The notes below the pieces were generated by a model, which searched no databases, was not told the DNA's origin, and saw only the letters and a program-made list of their open reading frames with translations. Position numbers and translations under genes: made by a program. A stretch of DNA of 64,000 nt from Urophycis tenuis (Eukaryota; Chordata; Actinopteri; Gadiformes; Phycidae). Where the stretch lies: positions 5,444,414 to 5,508,413 of the forward strand of contig JAXIVH010000014.1 of the NCBI GenBank assembly GCA_036785325.1, written 5' to 3'. This document shows, in pieces, positions 59,279-64,000 of the stretch (position 1 is its first letter; every line of letters begins with the position of its first letter).

Positions 59279-61106
59279 CACACACAAATATTTACATCAT
59301 TTAATTATTTATTAAACTATACACTGAAGTTAACTTTTTTGTCTAATTCAGCAAACATTTTCCATTGTTGTGTGCTGTCAAAGAGTGAAAAGATTAAGAA
59401 GTATGCACAATTTACTTAATATTAAACTGATTAGACACTGTCTGATTAGCTGTTGGCAGAACATGTTGGAAATAGGCAGGATTAACCACGTGTCGTCTTA
59501 TTCAGTTTTTAAAGTTACACATTGTAACCGCAACATGAGAATGAATAGAAGAAGACATAATTATCTTTCCATTGTACAGATTGTACACACATTCCTATAT
59601 CGGTTCAGAAGCAGCTGCAAAGAATGAGCCCACATTGTTTCTCGAGTGGCATGTGGTTGTCTTGGAGACGACCAGACAGAGGTTAGCGTGCACGGCTTGA
59701 AGCCCCCGCACTTAATGTGGTCAATACGGACCACATTACACGTACGTCATTGTGAGGACATGGATTGTGAATTACATATCGCCATGTTTAAAAACCCCTT
59801 TTCTAAAAATCGGTTAATTAATTTGGCCTTTTGAGATCATGACGGGAAGAAACAGCCACTGAGGAAAATGGCATGTAATGGATTATACGTTGACAAACGG
59901 AAATGGGAACGAGAGTGAGCCAATGAATATTTGAGCATGTCCCCATAAATCTCATTCCTCATAAAAGCTCGGTTCGCGGTAGCAGGTAACAGTTCTCATC
60001 TGAGATTGATGAGGTTGACAGCGATATCCTATTATGATATAAGTGAGAGGTGGTGGTGGTGGTGGTATAAGCTCTGAGATGCACCAGGCTCTGTTATGTT
60101 GTTACCACACGGAGACTACTAAGGATGTTCCATCGCTCAGAGTGGAGCAGGAGAGCTTCTCCTGCTCCACTCTCTCTCTCTTTCTCTCTCTCTCTTTCTC
60201 TCATTTTCTCTCTCTGTGTCTCTCCCTGTGAGGCGTTCACCTCTGCGTCTGTTTTCACTGCTTCCCCAGCTGAGTTCTGCGTGGGAATATCTCTTCCAGC
60301 GTCCCACGATCATTTATTGACGCTGACGATGGAAGAGCAACAGAGAGGCGTGTGGCTGTCAACCTGCTGGGGGGGGGGTCTGAGTGTGGGGGTGACTGAA
60401 GGAAAGAAGAGGGGACAGGCGTGGGGTGTGTGTGTGTGTGTGTGTGTGTGTCTGGGTGGGGGGGGGGGGGGGGGGGGGGAGGATGCTCAGCCCTGCTGTG
60501 TTGTCCTGACAACCGCTTCCGTCATCTCTAATGAGGTCGTGGAGAAGCCCGGCGATTCGGAAGGTTAGGTTTAATATCGGCCGCGCGCTGAGAGATGACA
60601 CAAGTGTGACACAAACTTGACAGCCGGAACAAAGGAGCGGGCGGTCTTGAACGCTCGAGCCCGTCATTACGGGAGGGCTACATGATGGCTATCAGTGAGA
60701 GTGTGGTAAACAAGTCAAAGGGTGCAATTACCCTGCCCCTTGTTTTTCTCAGGACAGTGGGGGGCAAAGCGTGACGCGTGGTTCATCAACGTAGCAGTAA
60801 CGCGAGCGAGGGATCTGCCACCGTCATTGGGGCATTTCGATGAATATGTGGGAAGGTAACAAACACGTTGACATTGGCTGTGGAATGATCACGTCACGCA
60901 TGTCCATGTATGTCGGCCTCTCAATGGACTGTCAAAGGACATACAGTGTCTATGAATGAGATGGGCTCCCGATTTGATGGGGGTATTGGCTATCTCACGA
61001 AATCTAATCAGCTGGGAGCTCTTCTCTGCAGCAAACCGTGGCCCTTGGCAGCCCGGGCAGAAGTTTGCCAATGAAAGACTTAGCCCTTGGTACATTTAGA
61101 AAAACC

Positions 61107-61192
<86 letters not shown>

Positions 61193-61219
61193 CGTGTGTG
61201 AGTGTGAGCCCTTGGATAT

Positions 61220-61262
<43 letters not shown>

Positions 61263-61488
61263 CATGTGCAAGTGCAAGTGCGTGTTTGTGTGTGTGTATG
61301 CCCTGAAATGCATGCACGTTTGTGTGTGCGTACTTAAGTGCATGCAGGCATGCGTGTGGTATGTGTGTGCGCATTAGTGCGTGTGTATGTGTGTGTGCGC
61401 ATTAGTGCATGTTTGTGTGCATGAATGTGTGTGGTGCGGTCGAACTGGCCGTGACGCAACAGAGCTGCCCTCCACGGGTGGCTGCATT

Positions 61489-61580
<92 letters not shown>

Positions 61581-61583
61581 GTA

Positions 61584-61619
<36 letters not shown>

Positions 61620-61620
61620 A

Positions 61621-61651
<31 letters not shown>

Positions 61652-61714
61652 CGTGTATGTGTGTGTGTGTTTGTGTGTGTGTGTGTGGGTGTGTGTGTGT
61701 GCGTGTACGTGTAT

Positions 61715-61746
<32 letters not shown>

Positions 61747-62183
61747 GCACGCATTAGTGCGTGTATGTGTGTGTTTATGTGTTTTTGTGTGTGTGTGCGC
61801 ATTAGTGCATATATGTGTGTGTGTGTGTCCACATTAGTGCATATATGTGTGTGTGTGTGTGTGTGTGTCCACATTAGTGATGTATGTGTGTGTGTGTGTG
61901 AGTGTATGTGTGTGTTGTCACATCAGTGCGTGTATGTGTGTGTGCGTGCGCGTGAGAGCGGCGCGTACCATCCACAGCACCACGTTGATGGCCAGCACGG
62001 TGGGCACGCCTCCGAAGGGCAGGCCCTGCAGCACGCTGCTGCGGGAGTGGGCCCGGTAGCACCGCTCCGCCGTGCTGTTCTGCTCCCCCAGGGACTCCAG
62101 GAAGCCAGGACCTCCAGGTCCGCCTCCCCGCCCCCCGCCATGGAGGAGGGCGGCCTGGTCACAAACAGCTCAGAGTCCGCCAT
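57244..62183 (-). CDS. tmem63c: TMEM63C (OSCA/TMEM63 channel family), 5' exons only, frame disrupted
   Basis: Four minus-strand exons are recognisable. At 61969-62183 are RSSVLQGLPFGGVPTVLAIN and the start of the first membrane helix. At 58864-58943 is FLLLIFSCLRKAAWD. At 57883-57967 is SLTSCFMRTEREGEVSSES. At 57244-57281 is GFCSWLASLCHMK. Splice phases agree between exons. TMEM63 proteins are osmo/mechanosensitive cation channels with about 11 membrane helices; only the extreme N-terminus is present. Three frame problems are visible. The only upstream ATG in exon 1 (MADSELFVTRPP) is one base out of frame with the conserved part. Exon 2 has an extra base after AAAWD-type sequence near 58896, producing TAA, and a missing base near 58874 that restores frame. 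These may be sequence errors or real decay. The true first exon could also lie upstream. Confidence 0.75.
57605..57790 (+). mobile_element. tRNA-SINE-like fish repeat in tmem63c intron
   Basis: A head-like part (GACTCCCGGACTAAAGGTTC, then GGGTTTGAAAACCCC resembling a B-box) is followed by CCTTGAGCAAGATGCCTAAA and ATGCATCTAAACTCACCGCA. This order is typical of teleost tRNA SINEs. Confidence 0.6.
57974..57996 (+). repeat. Poly-G tract beside a tmem63c exon
   Basis: About 22 G on the plus strand, a C tract just upstream of the minus-strand acceptor at 57968. Confidence 0.9.
58949..59283 (+). repeat. Higher-order (CA)n satellite with AATAAGACAAAC units
   Basis: CA tracts of varied length are separated by recurring AATAAGACAAAC inserts (about 58957, 59020, 59051, 59093, with a variant at 59160). 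It starts 6 bases from a tmem63c exon acceptor. All the Cys-Val or His-Thr open frames here are artefacts. Confidence 0.9.
60427..60479 (+). repeat. (TG)n plus poly-G tract
   Basis: About 25 bases of TG, then TCTGGGT and about 22 G. Confidence 0.9.
61108..61260 (+). repeat. (TG)n microsatellite in tmem63c intron 1
   Basis: TG repeat with CG variants, broken once by AGCCCTTGGATATG at about 61206-61220, a near copy of the flanking AGCCCTTGGTACAT at 61081. Confidence 0.9.
61369..61950 (+). repeat. Long (TG)n array with recurring CATTAGTGC units
   Basis: Nearly 600 bases dominated by TG. A GCGCATTAGTGC or CCACATTAGTGC unit recurs near 61370, 61397, 61750, 61798, 61831 and 61870, with a CATCAGTGC variant near 61921. 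About 50 unique bases interrupt it at 61440-61489. It ends less than 25 bases from tmem63c exon 1. Confidence 0.9.
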
Positions 62184-63274
62184 CAGTGTCGCTGGTGGGG
62201 GTGACGATGTGCAGCAGGCATACCTTGAGAGGAGAGTGGAAGTAGCTTGTGACATCAACAGCTGCCGATTCAATAGTGGCTCAAAGTGAGTGTAATTGTT
62301 GTGATTATGTCATTAGGGGTTATCGAGGCACAGAGTATGAGAAAATGATGTTCCCCCGTATCCATTACAATTTCAGTCTATCGATTTCCTGTGGATTTTA
62401 ATGGTGGAGTCTGTTTTCCGAAGGCCCTACCCCATTCGGGCTTTGAGGAATGACAAACAATCCTGAAACAATCTAGAAAGACTGAGTTTATTAGCTGACT
62501 TTCCGGATGTATAGTAATACCCTTTTACAATATTTGAGAGGGGTTGTAGTTCATCCATCCCTCTGTGAAATGTGATGACTATCTTACATTTTTAGATCCT
62601 GTTGTCCATCACTTTAAATAATTGCATCGTAAATGCTATCTGAAACACCTGCACTACTTTCTGTTTTGGAGAATAAATGAAGCAAATCTTTTTAATTGAT
62701 CCTGAGAGCAGGTTTGTTTGTTCACAAAAGAAAAGAAACACACATTTGAACTCAAGGCCTCTATTGTTCAGCCTCATAATCATCCCTCTTTGTTGACACA
62801 CTGGTTTTGGAAGCGTTGACATAGTGATCGACTTTGCAGGCGCGCTGCTGTCCTATATGGCTCTGTGTTTGTATATCGGACCCATAAAAGCGTCTGAATG
62901 AGAGACTCCGGTGCCCATTATATTGGCGGCTAATGTTTCGTCTGCAGTCAAGTCGCTCGTTGTCCTCGCAGAGCATTTTTAGCACGCAATTATCTTCTGG
63001 TGCATCCCACGGTCACCATAACGGCGCAGCACTGTCCATTAAGCAGACACAATGAGGACAGCAAGCGCAAGCAAGCGTGGCGGCCAGGCGATACGCCATT
63101 GGAAAAGAAGTCATCCGGTCAATCGAGGATATTGATCCAACCGAATGTTGTCCGGGCGTCGGGCTTCTTCTGGTGAAAGAGAAGAGGTCGATTGGCGAAA
63201 CGCATGAGACCAAAGCGCATTGACTCGCACTGTGTGTGATGAACTGTGCTGGGGTTCGAGGACCTGTGGCCGTC
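62184..63274. other. Region upstream of tmem63c
   Basis: No exon, RNA gene or known repeat is supported. If the ATG at 62181-62183 is the true start, the tmem63c promoter lies here; no TATA box or CpG-rich core is evident. Confidence 0.4.
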
Positions 63275-63372
63275 CCACAATCCAGTCCGGTTTACGCACA
63301 CAATCCGGTCCGTCTTACGCACACGAATCCGGTCCATTTTAAGCACACAATCCGGTCCGGCTCACACCGGCA
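63275..63372 (+). repeat. Short minisatellite, about 24-bp period
   Basis: Four imperfect units sharing AATCCGGTCC and a TTACGCACAC-like segment in tandem. Confidence 0.75.
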
Positions 63373-63469
63373 TGGACACCATCCGTTTTCTATTCTGACT
63401 ACATTTTTGCTTCGACTGTCTCGCTTTGTCGTTGGCCTCGTGGCACCCATTGCCCTCCTTAGCATCCCT

Positions 63470-63620
63470 GGCCGAGGGGAGCCCTCTCTCTGTGTTCCTG
63501 CTCAAGGTTTCTCTCCTTGAAAAGGTTTCCCTTGGCCTTTGGAGGGCGAGAGTTTGGGGGCATGTTAATTAAGGCGGCCTGCGACGCCCTTGAGCCTGCA
63601 ACAGTGATCAAGGGCTTAAC
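63470..63620 (+). mobile_element. Teleost dispersed repeat fragment
   Basis: Contains CTGCTCAAGGTTTCTCTCCT, then TTTCCCTTGGCC, followed by TTGGGGG. This resembles the dispersed fish repeat with TCAAGGTTTCTTCC and GGGAGTTTTTCCTTGCC. Its class is uncertain. The window ends 380 bases later with nothing else supported. Confidence 0.45.
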
Positions 63621-64000
63621 CAGCTCAATGGACTTGACTTAAATGCTATGCTCCGTCGATACAATGCAGCAACACAGGGCGAGGCCGCACGTCTCCCCAT
63701 GTTCGGTTAACAGAGGCTCGTGTCCTGACGGATAACCTTTCACATCTGCATTCACGAGGCATAGAGAACACAATACCCACAAATTCATGCATTGACGTTT
63801 TTTTGCTGTTTTTTCGGGACACGCACATTCACCATTCTGCAGAGCAAACACGTGGAAAGCTTTTGCTGTGTTGTCGTCAGTCATTCTGGATGTTGGAATT
63901 GCAATGGAAGCTCAGTCAACACACATTGTGCTCTGCGGCAGTCAGACAGATTTATGTTACAACCCAAATTCTGGCGTCTACCGCCGCTGTTGTTCACAAA

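Noticed and set aside
58949..59283. CRISPR-like array of repeats and spacers
   Set aside because: The 'spacers' are themselves CA repeats, the DNA is vertebrate, and there are no cas genes; it is a composite microsatellite.
58876..59287. Long open frames of Cys-Val or His-Thr repeats, also at 36979-37270, 37436-37801, 44028-44557, 45187-45831, 47766-48037 and 61080-62062
   Set aside because: They are all three frames of CA/TG microsatellites, with no start context, splice sites or family similarity.

Overview
The window is nuclear DNA from a bony fish, almost certainly a teleost. Genes are split into many short GT-AG exons, introns are short to moderate, and the repeats are teleost-type: tRNA-headed SINEs, an L2/CR1/Rex-like LINE and the fish GGGACCGAGC element. 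(CA/TG)n microsatellites and poly-G/poly-C tracts are extremely dense. That suggests a gadiform-like fish to me, but this is an impression, not a proof. There are no bacterial-style operons, phages, CRISPR arrays or classical RNA genes.

Layout, left to right: noxred1 (+), tmed8 (+), an unnamed 13-exon kelch-propeller gene (+), gstz1 (-), aldh6a1 (+), bbof1 (-), a roughly 5 kb intergenic region with a dead LINE, entpd5 (+), coq6 (-), fam161b (+), a 200-N assembly gap, then the 5' exons of tmem63c (-). I rebuilt the exon chains by hand from splice sites, phase and family similarity. Eight genes close into complete frames: noxred1 331 aa, tmed8 270, kelch gene 601, gstz1 216, aldh6a1 525, bbof1 498, entpd5 488 and fam161b 546. 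coq6 is complete except for a 4-nt deficit in one exon. tmem63c has frame breaks in its first two recognised exons and is cut off by the gap.

Gene arrangement: gstz1/aldh6a1 and coq6/fam161b are head-to-head pairs that could share promoters. The kelch gene/gstz1, aldh6a1/bbof1 and entpd5/coq6 are tail-to-tail pairs with closely spaced polyadenylation signals on opposite strands. Compared with the human 14q24.3 order as I remember it, the ALDH6A1-BBOF1-ENTPD5-COQ6-FAM161B block sits exactly where POMT2 would lie between GSTZ1 and TMEM63C, with every strand orientation preserved.

The genes do not form one pathway. They cover mitochondrial and amino-acid metabolism (aldh6a1 for valine/thymine, gstz1 for tyrosine, coq6 for ubiquinone), ER nucleotide and glycoprotein handling (entpd5), cilia and centrosomes (bbof1, fam161b), a probable osmosensitive channel (tmem63c) and several poorly known proteins. 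I see no new multi-gene system. The points most worth following up are the unnamed kelch gene, the frame breaks in coq6 and tmem63c, the interleaved synteny, the expanded N-terminus of entpd5, and the exon-by-exon GC mosaic.
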